A stretch of DNA of 64,000 nt from CBDCIS01 sp965217565 (lineage in GTDB: Bacteria > Chloroflexota > Dehalococcoidia > Lucifugimonadales > CATOSD01), in assembly GCA_965217565.1 (NCBI GenBank), contig CBDCIS010000012.1:124001-188000 (forward strand). The letters are read 5' to 3'. Shown here piece after piece: positions 34,927 through 43,143 of the stretch. A program made the position numbers and the translations under genes. How positions within the stretch are numbered: the first letter of the stretch is position 1; each line of letters opens with the position of its first letter. The notes beneath the pieces are model-generated. The model was not told where the DNA came from and searched no databases. It saw only the letters and a list, made by a program, of their open reading frames with translations.

Positions 34927-35339
34927 AGCGCGCCCTTTTTGAGCCGGATGAGCGCGGTAGGGTCTCCGCTGACGACGACCGAAACGAGGCTGCTCAGATG
35001 CGGCTCATGGCCCACGACCATCACGCTGTCCTCACGCGAGTGTATGGCGGCGAGCTCTTCCAGCAGCGCGTTGGGATGCGCGGAGGGTCTGAGGGTCTCC
35101 GACGTGACCAGCCGACCCGGCGACGCCAACCCCTCGTGTACGACCTTCGCCGTCTGGATGGCCCGCAGCAGCGGGCTGGTGATTATCACGTCCAGAGACA
35201 TGTCGATAGCGTTCAGTCCCTTCACCTGTCGAGCCATTTTGAGAATCCCCTCGGGTGTGAGAGGCCGCTCGTCGTCGTTGGGGTATCGTCGGCTGTCCGG
35301 GTCGCCCGCCTGCCCGTGCCTGAGTACGTAAAGGTTCAT
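34836..35339 (-). CDS. sixA: Phosphohistidine phosphatase SixA
   Basis: A 167-residue histidine phosphatase. The start ATG 35339 gives the usual MNLYVLRHGQAGD with the RHG catalytic motif. DERPLTPEGILKMARQV, ITSPLLRAIQTAKVV, and the second catalytic His in VMVVGHEPHLSSLV follow. SixA removes phosphate from phosphohistidine on histidine-containing phosphotransfer domains. It overlaps a histidine-kinase ATPase fragment, so it may once have neighboured a phosphorelay gene. Confidence 0.92.
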   Translation of the reverse strand: MNLYVLRHGQAGDPDSRRYPNDDERPLTPEGILKMARQVKGLNAIDMSLDVIITSPLLRAIQTAKVVHEGLASPGRLVTSETLRPSAHPNALLEELAAIHSREDSVMVVGHEPHLSSLVSVVVSGDPTALIRLKKGALCKLSVPSPRRGRCGWLEWAMTPRQIKMLA

Positions 35340-35637
35340 GGTATTTTGGCCCTCCTGATTGGGTTGTTCACCCTGAAGATGCTGATTCTGGCAGCGCGCG
35401 CCGCGGCTCAGGGGCTTGAAACTGTTCAGAGTTCCGGCAACCGTAGGGATTGCTCCACCGCAGCGCAGCACCCACCCCCTAACCCCCTCCCGTCAAAGGG
35501 AAGAGGGGAAGAAGCGCAGCCCCTCGAGCCTGAACAGTTACGGGGACTTGCGCCGCTTGCATTTCACCTGCTCCATCATTATTATAAGCCAACGTAGCGG
35601 CATCTCGTATAGGTCTTAGTGTGCCCGAGGTAGAGCC
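35340..35637. other. Intergenic region with a CCCCCTAACCCCC repeat unit
   Basis: There is no gene. It contains one copy of the dispersed 26-bp unit at 35469-35494, partly able to fold with the following aaagggaagagggg, and the start region of ppk2. Confidence 0.5.
35469..35494 (+). repeat. Dispersed 26-bp unit A, copy 1
   Basis: The core CCCCCTAACCCCCTCCCGTC is the same as at 43057-43082, and nearly so at 53325-53350 and 60014-60039. All four have the same orientation and all are intergenic. Confidence 0.8.
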
Positions 35638-36594
35638 ATGTTGGTAGAAAAACAGAATACCAAAGTCAAGGTGAACGAGGAAATTCTCAACGCCAGAGAG
35701 AGCGAACACGAGGGTGAGGGGCCTATCCTGGACGCCGAACCGCTCGATGACCCGTTGCATATAACACCCGAGGAGCGCGTAAGGTACTTTCGGGAGAATG
35801 CCTTTCCCTACTCCAAGCGGCTGGGCGTGGAGGAGTACTACAAGCAAAAGCTTCCGCTTCAGATAGAGTTGGTGAAGCTCCAGAACTGGATTAAAGAGGC
35901 TGGTGAGCGCCTGATCATCCTGTTCGAGGGACGGGACGCCGCTGGCAAGGGCGGCACCATCACTCGCTTCATGGAGCACTGGAACCCCCGCAGCGCGCGC
36001 GTGGTCGCTCTCGACAAGCCCTCGGACGTTGAGGAGGGTCAGTGGTACTTCCAGCGTTACATTCGCCACTTTCCGTCCGGGGGCGAAATCGTCCTCTTCG
36101 ACCGCTCCTGGTACAACCGCGCGGGCGTGGAGCGCGTGATGGGGTTCTCCTCCGACACCGAGTACAGGCTGTTCATGCAGCAAACGCCCCTGCTGGAGAG
36201 GATGATAGTTGACAGCGGAACCCACCTGGTGAAGCTCTACTTCTCAGTGAGCCGCAAAGAGCAACTCAAGAGGTTCAGGAAGCGCGCCACGGACCCCCTC
36301 AAGCAGTGGAAGCAGAGCGCGATAGATTTGCGCTCGAAGGACAAGTGGAAGGAGTACACGGATGCAAAGGAGGCCATGTTCTTCCTGACCCACAGCGAAG
36401 TCGCTCCCTGGACCATCATCAAGTCCGACGACAAGCACCGGGCGAGGCTCAACGCCATGCGCCACGTGCTGCACGTGATGGATTACGAAGGCAAGGACGC
36501 TTCGATCGCCTGCGCGCCGGACCCTTCCATAGTGGCTTACTCCCACGAGGTTTACACGGCAGGAGCGCCCCTGGACGGGCCGTCGTCCCGCTGA
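35638..36594 (+). CDS. ppk2: Polyphosphate kinase 2
   Basis: PPK2 transfers phosphate between polyphosphate and nucleotides (GDP/ADP or, in class III, NMPs). The 318-residue single-domain form has Walker A IILFEGRDAAGKGGTI, the lid region PRSARVVALDKPSD, Walker B VLFDRSWYNRAGVERVMGF and the C-terminal DKWKEYTDAKEAMF...APWTIIKSDDK..AR. It fits class I, NDP-directed (inference). The N-terminal 50 residues are acidic and poorly conserved. It is followed 20 bp later by an ABC transporter pair. Confidence 0.95.
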   Translation: MLVEKQNTKVKVNEEILNARESEHEGEGPILDAEPLDDPLHITPEERVRYFRENAFPYSKRLGVEEYYKQKLPLQIELVKLQNWIKEAGERLIILFEGRDAAGKGGTITRFMEHWNPRSARVVALDKPSDVEEGQWYFQRYIRHFPSGGEIVLFDRSWYNRAGVERVMGFSSDTEYRLFMQQTPLLERMIVDSGTHLVKLYFSVSRKEQLKRFRKRATDPLKQWKQSAIDLRSKDKWKEYTDAKEAMFFLTHSEVAPWTIIKSDDKHRARLNAMRHVLHVMDYEGKDASIACAPDPSIVAYSHEVYTAGAPLDGPSSR

Positions 36595-36613
36595 ACCGCG
36601 GCCTCCCGGCAGG

Positions 36614-37564
36614 TTGGGGAGTGATGAAGCATCAGTGAAGAGTAGTGAAGCGGTAATCGGCGTGGAGGGCCTGTCCAAGAGATACGGCGACCTGAAGGCA
36701 GTTGACGCCGTATCGTTCAGCGTGGGGCGCGGCGAGATATTCGGCATTCTCGGCCCGAACGGCGCGGGCAAGACCACGACTCTCGAGTGCATCGAGGGGC
36801 TGACAGAGCCAACGTCGGGTAGGACCACCGTTCTCGGCATGGAGACGGGCCGCGATTCCCAGGGAATCAGGGAGCGCATCGGCGTTCAGCTTCAGGCCTC
36901 GGCCTACTTCGACCATCTCACCCTGAGAGAGATACTCGAACTCTTTGGCAAGTTCTACCGTCGCCGCGTTTCGCCGGCCGAGCTACTGGCGAGGGTGGGT
37001 CTCCAAGACAAGGCCAACACCACCGTCGCCAAGCTGTCGGGCGGCCAGAAACAGCGCTTCGCTATCGCCGCCACGCTCGTCAACGACCCGGAGGTGGTGT
37101 TCCTCGACGAGCCCACCACGGGCCTTGACCCTCAGGCCCGACGCAGTTTATGGGACTTCGTCCAGGCCATGAACGAGGATGGGCGCACGATTGTGTTGAC
37201 CACCCACTACATGGAGGAGGCGGAGTTCCTGTGCCACCGCGTCGCCATCATGGACGAGGGCAAGATAGTCGCGCTGGACACGCCCGCCAACCTGGTGAAC
37301 TCGCTGCCTGTTCCATACGAGGTCAAGGTCGTTACCCGCGGAGGGCACGGGCTGGAGGAGCTGCGCGGGCTTGCGGGCGTTAAGGACGCGGTCTCGCACG
37401 AGGACGGCACGCTCCGGCTGCGCTCCTCGGAGGCGTCCGCGACCGTGCCCGCGGTCATGGAATGGGCCGGCAGGTCAGGCGCGCGCCTGACTCACCTCGA
37501 GGTCATCCCCGCTAACCTGGAAGACGTCTTCCTGTCCATAACCGGCCGCAACCTGAGAGAGTGA
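36614..37564 (+). CDS. ABC-2 type exporter ATP-binding protein
   Basis: A 316-residue ATPase of a drug/lipid-type ABC-2 exporter. Walker A is GILGPNGAGKTTTLECIEG, Q-loop region GVQLQASAYFDHLT, signature KLSGGQKQRFAIAATL, Walker B VVFLDEPTTGLDPQARR and H-loop VLTTHYMEEAE. A C-terminal extension of about 90 residues (to NLEDVFLSITGRNLRE) is usual for this class. The start is TTG 36614, or GTG 36635, which fits the family start better. The permease follows 13 bp downstream. Confidence 0.93.
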   Translation: MGSDEASVKSSEAVIGVEGLSKRYGDLKAVDAVSFSVGRGEIFGILGPNGAGKTTTLECIEGLTEPTSGRTTVLGMETGRDSQGIRERIGVQLQASAYFDHLTLREILELFGKFYRRRVSPAELLARVGLQDKANTTVAKLSGGQKQRFAIAATLVNDPEVVFLDEPTTGLDPQARRSLWDFVQAMNEDGRTIVLTTHYMEEAEFLCHRVAIMDEGKIVALDTPANLVNSLPVPYEVKVVTRGGHGLEELRGLAGVKDAVSHEDGTLRLRSSEASATVPAVMEWAGRSGARLTHLEVIPANLEDVFLSITGRNLRE

Positions 37565-37577
37565 TTCCAAGCCCGCC

Positions 37578-38681
37578 GTGATTCTGTACCATCTCGCCAT
37601 CGCCAACATGAAGATGATCGTGCGCGACCGCCAGGCGTTATTCTGGGCGTTGGCCTTTCCGCTGCTATTCGTGTTCGTGTTCGGTCTGTTCTTCAGAGAC
37701 ACCGACTCCCCATCGGTCATTGCCGTTATCGACAGGTCGGATGACGCGATTTCCCGGGGCATAATCGAAGACCTGGGCATGATCGGCGGCCTGGTGGTGG
37801 AGCGGCGGGACGACGAGGCGGTCGCGCGCCAGGAGATGAGCGACGGCGATCTCGGCCACCTGCTGATAATCCCCGAAGACCTGGCAGAGAGCGTCACCAG
37901 CAACCCCCCTGCCCGGATTACCCTCCTGTACGACGACTTGGATCCCTTTGGCGGCATCGTGGTGGGCGTCGTCTCCAGCTTTGTCGATAAGGTGAACCTG
38001 GAGCTGGCCCAGGCGCCCACACGGCTCGTCCTCTCGCCCGAGGGCACCGCCAGTTCTGCGAACGGCGAACCGGGAGGCGGCGCGAGCTATATCGACTTCC
38101 TGCTGCCCGGCCTCGCCGTGTGGGGCGTGATGAGCTTCTCCATCATAGGCCTTGCCACAACCATGGCGACATACCGCGAGAAGAAGATTCTCACCAGGAT
38201 TCAGTCCACGCCGCTGAAGGTCAGGGTATTCGTTGCGGCGCAGGTGGCAGCGTCGCTGATTCTGTCCCTGGCGCAGGCGGCGATAATCCTGGCCGTGGGC
38301 TCGCTGGTGTTCGGAGTGCCCATCCAGTGGGACCAGGCGCCGCAGATCGGTGTGCTGGTACTGTTGGGCAACCTGGTGTTTCTGAACTTGGGCTTCATCG
38401 TGGGGGCCTTTTCCAAGACAGTGGCAGCGGCGAGCGGGCTGGGCAACGCGGTCGCGCTGCCTCTCATGTTCCTGTCCGGCGTCTTCTTTCCGACGGATAA
38501 CCTGCCGACGATCCTCCTCTACGTCATCGAGTACCTGCCGCTCGCTCCGCTGCTCGAGGTGGTGAGGGGTGTCGCGCTGGAGTCCCAACCGTTCTGGGAG
38601 TACCAGTTGGAGTTGGTCATCGTGGTAGCGTGGATCGTCGGCTCTGCGGCGGTGGCGATGCGGACGTTCCGCTTCCGCTGA
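37578..38681 (+). CDS. ABC-2 type exporter permease
   Basis: A 367-residue membrane protein. An N-terminal cytoplasmic helix (NMKMIVRDRQALFWALAFPLLFVFVFGLFF) leads into helix 1. A large extracytoplasmic domain of about 150 residues follows, then five hydrophobic helices, with DFLLPGLAVWGVMSF, LTRIQSTPLKVRVF and LMFLSGVFFPTDNLP. It pairs with the preceding ATPase as a homodimer exporter. The substrate is unknown. It starts at GTG 37578. The cupin gene begins 33 bp after it. Confidence 0.9.
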   Translation: MILYHLAIANMKMIVRDRQALFWALAFPLLFVFVFGLFFRDTDSPSVIAVIDRSDDAISRGIIEDLGMIGGLVVERRDDEAVARQEMSDGDLGHLLIIPEDLAESVTSNPPARITLLYDDLDPFGGIVVGVVSSFVDKVNLELAQAPTRLVLSPEGTASSANGEPGGGASYIDFLLPGLAVWGVMSFSIIGLATTMATYREKKILTRIQSTPLKVRVFVAAQVAASLILSLAQAAIILAVGSLVFGVPIQWDQAPQIGVLVLLGNLVFLNLGFIVGAFSKTVAAASGLGNAVALPLMFLSGVFFPTDNLPTILLYVIEYLPLAPLLEVVRGVALESQPFWEYQLELVIVVAWIVGSAAVAMRTFRFR

Positions 38682-38713
38682 GTCCGAATCAGCCAGACGA
38701 AAGAGAGACGGTT

Positions 38714-39040
38714 ATGGACGCATGGGGGATTCTCGACGTCATCTCCGAGCGTGAGAAACGCGGGGAACGCTACTACGAGTTCTTTCGGGAGAAGTCTCTG
38801 AGCCTCGGGGCCTATCACCTTTCAGCCGGGGAGAACGACCCACAACAGCCCCACACCGAGGACGAAATCTACTATGTTTTACGGGGGCGCGGCCAGATAA
38901 GGATTGGCGACCGAGACTGTGCGGTTACGCCGGGTTCGATTGTGTTCGTGATGGCCGGGGCGGTGCACCGCTTTCACTCCATCGAAGAGGACCTGGAAAT
39001 ACTGGTGGTCTTCGCGCCGCCTCGAGGCTCGCAGGCTTAG
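38714..39040 (+). CDS. Small cupin-domain protein
   Basis: A 108-residue single cupin. I start at ATG 38714, preceded by an AGAGAG purine tract. Motif 1 is PHTEDEIYYVLRGRGQI with the metal His and Glu, and motif 2 is PGSIVFVMAGAVHRFH with the last His. Small cupins bind a metal and often act as isomerases or sensors; no partner enzyme suggests the role here. It is probably cotranscribed with the ABC exporter. Confidence 0.85.
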   Translation: MDAWGILDVISEREKRGERYYEFFREKSLSLGAYHLSAGENDPQQPHTEDEIYYVLRGRGQIRIGDRDCAVTPGSIVFVMAGAVHRFHSIEEDLEILVVFAPPRGSQA

Positions 39041-39638
39041 GACGCCGCAACGCGGTGGAGAGCCTCGCCACCGGAGCCATGCGGTACAACGTAGCCCCCT
39101 CAGCGCGTACTTCGCGCGGGGGTGGGGCTAAAACCTATCCAACAACGTCTTTATGTGGGACAAGCACGCATCTGGATGGATGGATGTTTTGGCTGGCGGA
39201 AAAGCGCCTGTGGGTGTCTCATTTTGATTCATTGTGACTCATTCCTACTTGGGGTCTGTGATGCTGTGAGAGGATTTAGGGGATGTTTCTGAGTTGGAAT
39301 GTAGTAGGGTTGCGGTTGTTTGTATAGGAAATGAGACACTCCTCTCTGTGGGTTTCGTACTGTTGTCAGAATCAGGATGTTGCGATTGCCGAGCGGCGAG
39401 CCCCTACGGGGGTTATGGGATTATGGGGATTGTGTTGGTCTGCTATACGGGATGTTGATGTGGTCAGGTTGGCACGTTCCGACTGCCTGTGTGTGAATGC
39501 GGGTATCATAGCACGTGTGTTCGGACATGTCAATGGGGCGCATGGCCTGTCAGCCACGGGAAATCTGTGGAAAACGTGTGTTCCGGCCTGTATGATGGAT
39601 GGAGGCTCTGCGCTCAATTGAGTTGGAGAGTGACCGAA
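39041..39638. other. 600-bp gene-free region with a small inverted-repeat element
   Basis: There is no supported gene. It holds a hairpin gcgcg-tactt-cgcgc near 39100, the inverted-repeat unit at 39208-39353, and a stretch GTCAGAATCAGGATG, a motif seen in dispersed repeats of many genomes. The G/T-rich upper strand before the LRR gene shows no clear promoter. Confidence 0.4.
39208..39353. repeat. MITE-like unit: inverted repeats flanked by a short direct repeat
   Basis: GTGTCTCATTT (39214-39224) and AAATGAGACAC (39329-39339) are perfect 11-base inverted repeats, 104 bp apart. The octamer CTGTGGGT occurs at 39208-39215 and again at 39346-39353. There is no coding content. It may be a miniature element, although the direct repeats overlap or miss the inverted-repeat ends by a few bases. 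Confidence 0.4.
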
Positions 39639-41891
39639 ATGCTCCACATGACAGCACGGCTCAGTTCCCTGCGTCTTTGCGTCCTTGGGCTGCTTCTTGT
39701 GGCCCTGCTCGCCGCCTGCGGCTCCGACGCGCCATCGGCCACGCCAGCCTCTGATGACGGAGCCACGGCTACGCCCGCTGTACAGGCCACGCCAATGCCC
39801 GCAGCCGCGCCGTCGCCCACGCCCGCAGCCACGCCATCGCCCACGCCCGTAGCCACGCCATCGCCCACGCCCACAGCGGCGCCCACGCCGTCGCCAACAG
39901 CCACGCCCACAGTGGCGCCGTCGCTCACGCCCACAGCAGCGCCCACGCCGTCGCCAACAGCCACGCCCACAGTGGCGCCGTCGCCCACACCCACAGCAAC
40001 GTCGCCGCCCACGCCAACGCCCACGGCCGCGCCGTCGCCTACGCCCACGCTTGCTAACACATCGCCCGGAACGGACCGGGAAGCGCTGGGCGTCCTCTAC
40101 AATGCTACGGACGGCCCGAAGTGGGGCAACAATTGGAACTGGCTGACCGACAAACCACTCGGAGAATGGTACGGCGTCGATACCGACGACAACGGCCGAG
40201 TCACAGGGTTATCCCTCTACGAGAACCAGTTGAGCGGGGAGATACCGCCGGAGTTGGGCAATCTTACCAACCTGGTAGACCTGCACCTCTACGGAAACCA
40301 GTTGAGCGGAGAGATACCGCCGGAGTTGGGCAGCCTCGCCAACCTGCACATTCTGTACCTCCACGATAACCAGTTGAGTGGGGAGATACCGCCGGAGTTG
40401 GGCAGGCTCGCCAACCTGCAAGGGCTGTACATCAACGGGAACCAGTTGAGTGGGGAGATACCGCCGGAGTTGGGCAGGCTCGCCAACCTGATATGGCTGT
40501 ACCTCGCCAATAACCAGTTGAGCGGGGAGATACCGCCGGAGTTGGGCAGCCTCGCCAACCTGCACATTCTGTACCTCCACGATAACCAGTTGAGCGGGGA
40601 GATACCGTCGGAGTTGGGCAGCCTCGCCAACCTGCAAGGGCTGTACATCAACGGGAACCAGTTGAGTGGGGAGATACCGCCGGAGTTGGGCAGCCTCGCC
40701 AACCTGATATGGCTGTACCTCGCCAATAACCAGTTGAGCGGGGAGATACCTCGGGGGTTGGGCAATCTCGCCAACCTGGAAAGGCTGGAGCTCGGCGGGA
40801 ACGAGTTGAGCGGGGAGATACCGTCGGAGTTGGGCAGCCTCGCCAAGCTGGAAAGGCTGGAGCTCGGCGGGAACGAGTTGAGCGGGGAGATACCGTCGGA
40901 GTTGGGCAGTCTCGCCAAGCTGGAAAGGCTGGAGCTCGGCGGGAACGAGTTGAGCGGGGAGATACCGTCGGAGTTGGGCAGCCTCGCCAACCTGGAAAGG
41001 CTGTACCTCCACGACAACCAGTTGAGCGGGGAGATACCGTCGGAGTTGGGCAGCCTCGCCAACCTGGAAAGGCTGTACCTCCACGACAACCAGTTGAGCG
41101 GGGAGATACCGTCGGAGTTGGGCAATCTTACCAACCTGATAGAGCTGGGCCTCTCCGGGAACGGGTTGAGCGGGGAGATACCGTCGGAGTTGGGTAGCCT
41201 CGCCAACCTGCAGGGGCTATACCTCTCCGATAACCAGTTGAGCGGGGAGATACCTCGGGAGTTGGGCAATCTCGCCAACCTGAAAAGGCTGGAGCTCGGC
41301 GGGAACGAGTTGAGCGGGAAGATACCGCCGGAGTTGGGCAGCCTCGCCAACCTGCAAGGGCTGTACATCAACGGGAACCAGTTGAGTGGGGAGATCCCGC
41401 CGGAGTTGGGCAGCCTCGCCAACCTGATATGGCTGTACCTCGCCAATAACCAGTTGAGCGGAGAGATACCGCCGGAGTTGGGCAATCTCGCCAACCTGCA
41501 AGGGCTGGGCCTCTCCGGGAACGAGTTGAGCGGGGAGATACCGCCGGAGTTGGGCAATCTCGCCAACCTGCAAGGGCTGAGCCTCTCCGGGAACGAGTTG
41601 AGCGGGGAGGTACCGCTGGAGTTGGGCAATCTCGCCAACCTGCAGGGGCTATACCTACACGATAACCAGTTGAGCGGGGAGATACCACCGGAGTTGGGCA
41701 GCCTCGCCAACCTGATACGGCTGTACCTCGACAGGAACGAGTTGAGCGGGGAGATACCGCCGGAGTTGGGCAATCTCGCCAACCTGGAAAGGCTGTATCT
41801 CCACGATAACCAGTTGAGCGGGTGCGTGCCTAGCAGCTTGCAAGACAATGTGGCCTCTCTAGGTCTGGGTAATCTGCCGTTCTGCCAGTGA
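39639..41891 (+). CDS. Leucine-rich-repeat lipoprotein with Pro/Thr linker
   Basis: A 750-residue exported protein. ATG 39639 follows GGAGAG. A signal peptide (hydrophobic LCVLGLLLVALLAAC) with the lipobox Cys predicts a lipid anchor. Next is about 100 residues of PTPTA/PSPT repeats, a likely stretched wall or surface spacer, then a cap with REALGVLYNATDGPKWGNNWNW. Then 22 repeats of 24 residues follow, consensus NQLSGEIPPELGSLANLxxLYL, and a terminal cap with two Cys (SGCVPSSL...LPFC). The repeat is the plant-type (SGxIP) LRR. It probably binds other surfaces or proteins. Confidence 0.93.
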   Translation: MLHMTARLSSLRLCVLGLLLVALLAACGSDAPSATPASDDGATATPAVQATPMPAAAPSPTPAATPSPTPVATPSPTPTAAPTPSPTATPTVAPSLTPTAAPTPSPTATPTVAPSPTPTATSPPTPTPTAAPSPTPTLANTSPGTDREALGVLYNATDGPKWGNNWNWLTDKPLGEWYGVDTDDNGRVTGLSLYENQLSGEIPPELGNLTNLVDLHLYGNQLSGEIPPELGSLANLHILYLHDNQLSGEIPPELGRLANLQGLYINGNQLSGEIPPELGRLANLIWLYLANNQLSGEIPPELGSLANLHILYLHDNQLSGEIPSELGSLANLQGLYINGNQLSGEIPPELGSLANLIWLYLANNQLSGEIPRGLGNLANLERLELGGNELSGEIPSELGSLAKLERLELGGNELSGEIPSELGSLAKLERLELGGNELSGEIPSELGSLANLERLYLHDNQLSGEIPSELGSLANLERLYLHDNQLSGEIPSELGNLTNLIELGLSGNGLSGEIPSELGSLANLQGLYLSDNQLSGEIPRELGNLANLKRLELGGNELSGKIPPELGSLANLQGLYINGNQLSGEIPPELGSLANLIWLYLANNQLSGEIPPELGNLANLQGLGLSGNELSGEIPPELGNLANLQGLSLSGNELSGEVPLELGNLANLQGLYLHDNQLSGEIPPELGSLANLIRLYLDRNELSGEIPPELGNLANLERLYLHDNQLSGCVPSSLQDNVASLGLGNLPFCQ
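40224..41807 (+). repeat. 22 tandem 72-bp units inside the LRR gene
   Basis: Each unit starts AACCAGTTGAGCGG or a close variant and is exactly 72 bp, 1,584 bp in all. Larger duplicated blocks are visible: units 6-7 and 16-17 are nearly identical, and 9 and 10 are near-identical neighbours, so the array grows by unequal recombination. It also opens long false frames on the other strand. Confidence 0.95.
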
Positions 41892-42047
41892 TGCCCCGGC
41901 GCGCGCAGTCCTCAACCGAGGGAAGGTTGGCGATTCCTTGCAGGGTGGCTTGTCGCTCAGGGCCAGTGTCAACTGGAACGGCGCATCGGTGAGATGAGTG
42001 CGAAGCAGGGTCTTTTCATTATCGACACCGACGAGTGAATCCGCAGC

Positions 42048-42072
42048 GGGCAGCTACAAGAGTTGCCCCTAC
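42048..42072 (+). repeat. Dispersed hairpin unit B, copy 1
   Basis: GGGCAGCTACAAG followed by AGTTGCCCCTAC is a variant of the unit at 54875-54900 and 57440-57465. All fold with GGGCA(A/G)..TTGCCC arms. Confidence 0.6.
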
Positions 42073-42193
42073 CGTGCATCATGCTGCCGAGTGTGGGGCC
42101 AGCCCTTGTGGCTGCCTTGGGCGGAAAATGAAAAGGCCCTGGACAATGGGCGGGCCTCCCATCAAACGTGAACAGTTACGACGGCACTCAGCT

Positions 42194-42223
42194 AAGGACA
42201 GGGCGCGCCCTGTCCTTTATAAT
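42194..42223 (+). promoter_or_regulatory. Promoter overlapped by a 24-bp palindrome
   Basis: AGGACA (-35) and TATAAT (-10) are 17 bases apart. A perfect 24-base palindrome, arm AAGGACAGGGCG, covers the -35 box and the whole spacer (42194-42217). The CoA-transferase start is 45 bp downstream. This is what an operator for a dimeric repressor would look like; a terminator of the LRR gene is the alternative. Confidence 0.5.
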
Positions 42224-42267
42224 GTGTCCAACGGGCTGGGTTCGCCCAACCCATTCCAGGAGAACGT

Positions 42268-42987
42268 ATGGCGACCAACAAGGTAATAGAGTCCTTCGAT
42301 GAGGCCGTCGCCGATGTTCATGATGGCGCTACGCTGATGATCGACGGCTTCGCGGGGCCGGGCGGCACGCCGCAGAACCTGATTCGCGCTCTCAGAGACC
42401 ACGGGGCGAAAGAGTTGACCATCATCAGCAACACGGCAGGGCTGGCGAGCGTCATCGGGTTCGGCACGATTCCGGGCAGCCGCCCGATCGACGTCGGCAT
42501 TCTCATCGACAACGAACAGGTGAAGAGGGTGATAGCGTCCTATCCCGTCTCTCCGTCTCCCTCCAGGCCCACGTCGTTCGAGCGGGCCTATCGAGAGGGC
42601 AAGGTGGAGCTCGAGGTCGTGCCGCAGGGCACGCTGGCCGAGCGCATCAGGGCCGGCGGCGCGGGCATACCGGCGTTCTACACGCCAACTGGCGTTGGAA
42701 CGCTGCTCTCCGAAGGCAAGGAGACGCGCGAGTTCGACGGCCGCGAGTACGTGCTGGAACGCGGACTCGTGGCGGACTTCGCCATGCTCAGGGCGCACAA
42801 GGCGGACACGCTGGGAAACGTTGTGTATCGAGGCACGTCGCAGACCTTCAACGCGGTCATGGCGACGGCGGCGAAGGTCACGATAATGGAAGTCGAAGAG
42901 GTCGTGGAGCCGGACGGGCTGGACGCGAACGCCGTTCACACGCCGGGAATCTATGTAAAGCGCGTGGTGGCGATTGGAGAGAAGTGA
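42268..42987 (+). CDS. 3-oxoacid CoA-transferase subunit A type protein
   Basis: A 239-residue class-I CoA-transferase alpha subunit. Seen are DGATLMIDGFAGPGGTPQNLI (CoA-binding loop), ELTIISNTAG, LEVVPQGTLAERIRAGGAGIPAFYTPTGVGT and ADFAMLRAHKADTLGNVVYRG. The partner subunit B, which carries the catalytic Glu, normally follows directly; here trpB follows instead. Either B is encoded elsewhere or the gene is a leftover. It has its own promoter. Confidence 0.9.
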   Translation: MATNKVIESFDEAVADVHDGATLMIDGFAGPGGTPQNLIRALRDHGAKELTIISNTAGLASVIGFGTIPGSRPIDVGILIDNEQVKRVIASYPVSPSPSRPTSFERAYREGKVELEVVPQGTLAERIRAGGAGIPAFYTPTGVGTLLSEGKETREFDGREYVLERGLVADFAMLRAHKADTLGNVVYRGTSQTFNAVMATAAKVTIMEVEEVVEPDGLDANAVHTPGIYVKRVVAIGEK

Positions 42988-43056
42988 AAAGCTCAAATTG
43001 GCCGGCTCCGTCTCTCCCGCGAAAGCGGGAGTCCATTATTGGTTCAAGGCGACGGT

Positions 43057-43082
43057 CACCCGCCCCCTAACCCCCTCCCGTC
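43057..43082 (+). repeat. Dispersed 26-bp unit A, copy 2
   Basis: The same unit as at 35469. It is followed by GAGGGAGGGGG, so CCCCCTCCC-gtcga-GGGAGGGGG can form a 9-bp hairpin just before trpB. A further hairpin CTCCCGCGAAAGCGGGAG lies at 43015-43032. Confidence 0.8.
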
Positions 43083-43143
43083 GAGGGAGGGGGAACTTTC
43101 GCCCACCAGTCCGCCACCCCATGAGGACGGAAAAGGATTGAAC

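Larger units (their letters stand above)
41892..42267. other. Intergenic region between LRR gene and CoA-transferase
   Basis: I see no gene. It holds repeat unit B at 42048-42072 and the palindrome/promoter at 42194-42223. Confidence 0.5.

Noticed and set aside
39780..40070. CRISPR-like array in the GC-rich short repeats
   Set aside because: The repeats are codons of a Pro/Thr-rich protein linker with no unique spacers.
40209..41848. Long minus-strand open frames (291, 519 and 118 codons) across the LRR gene
   Set aside because: They are frames forced open by the 72-bp repeat; they show only the repeated mirror pattern and no family.
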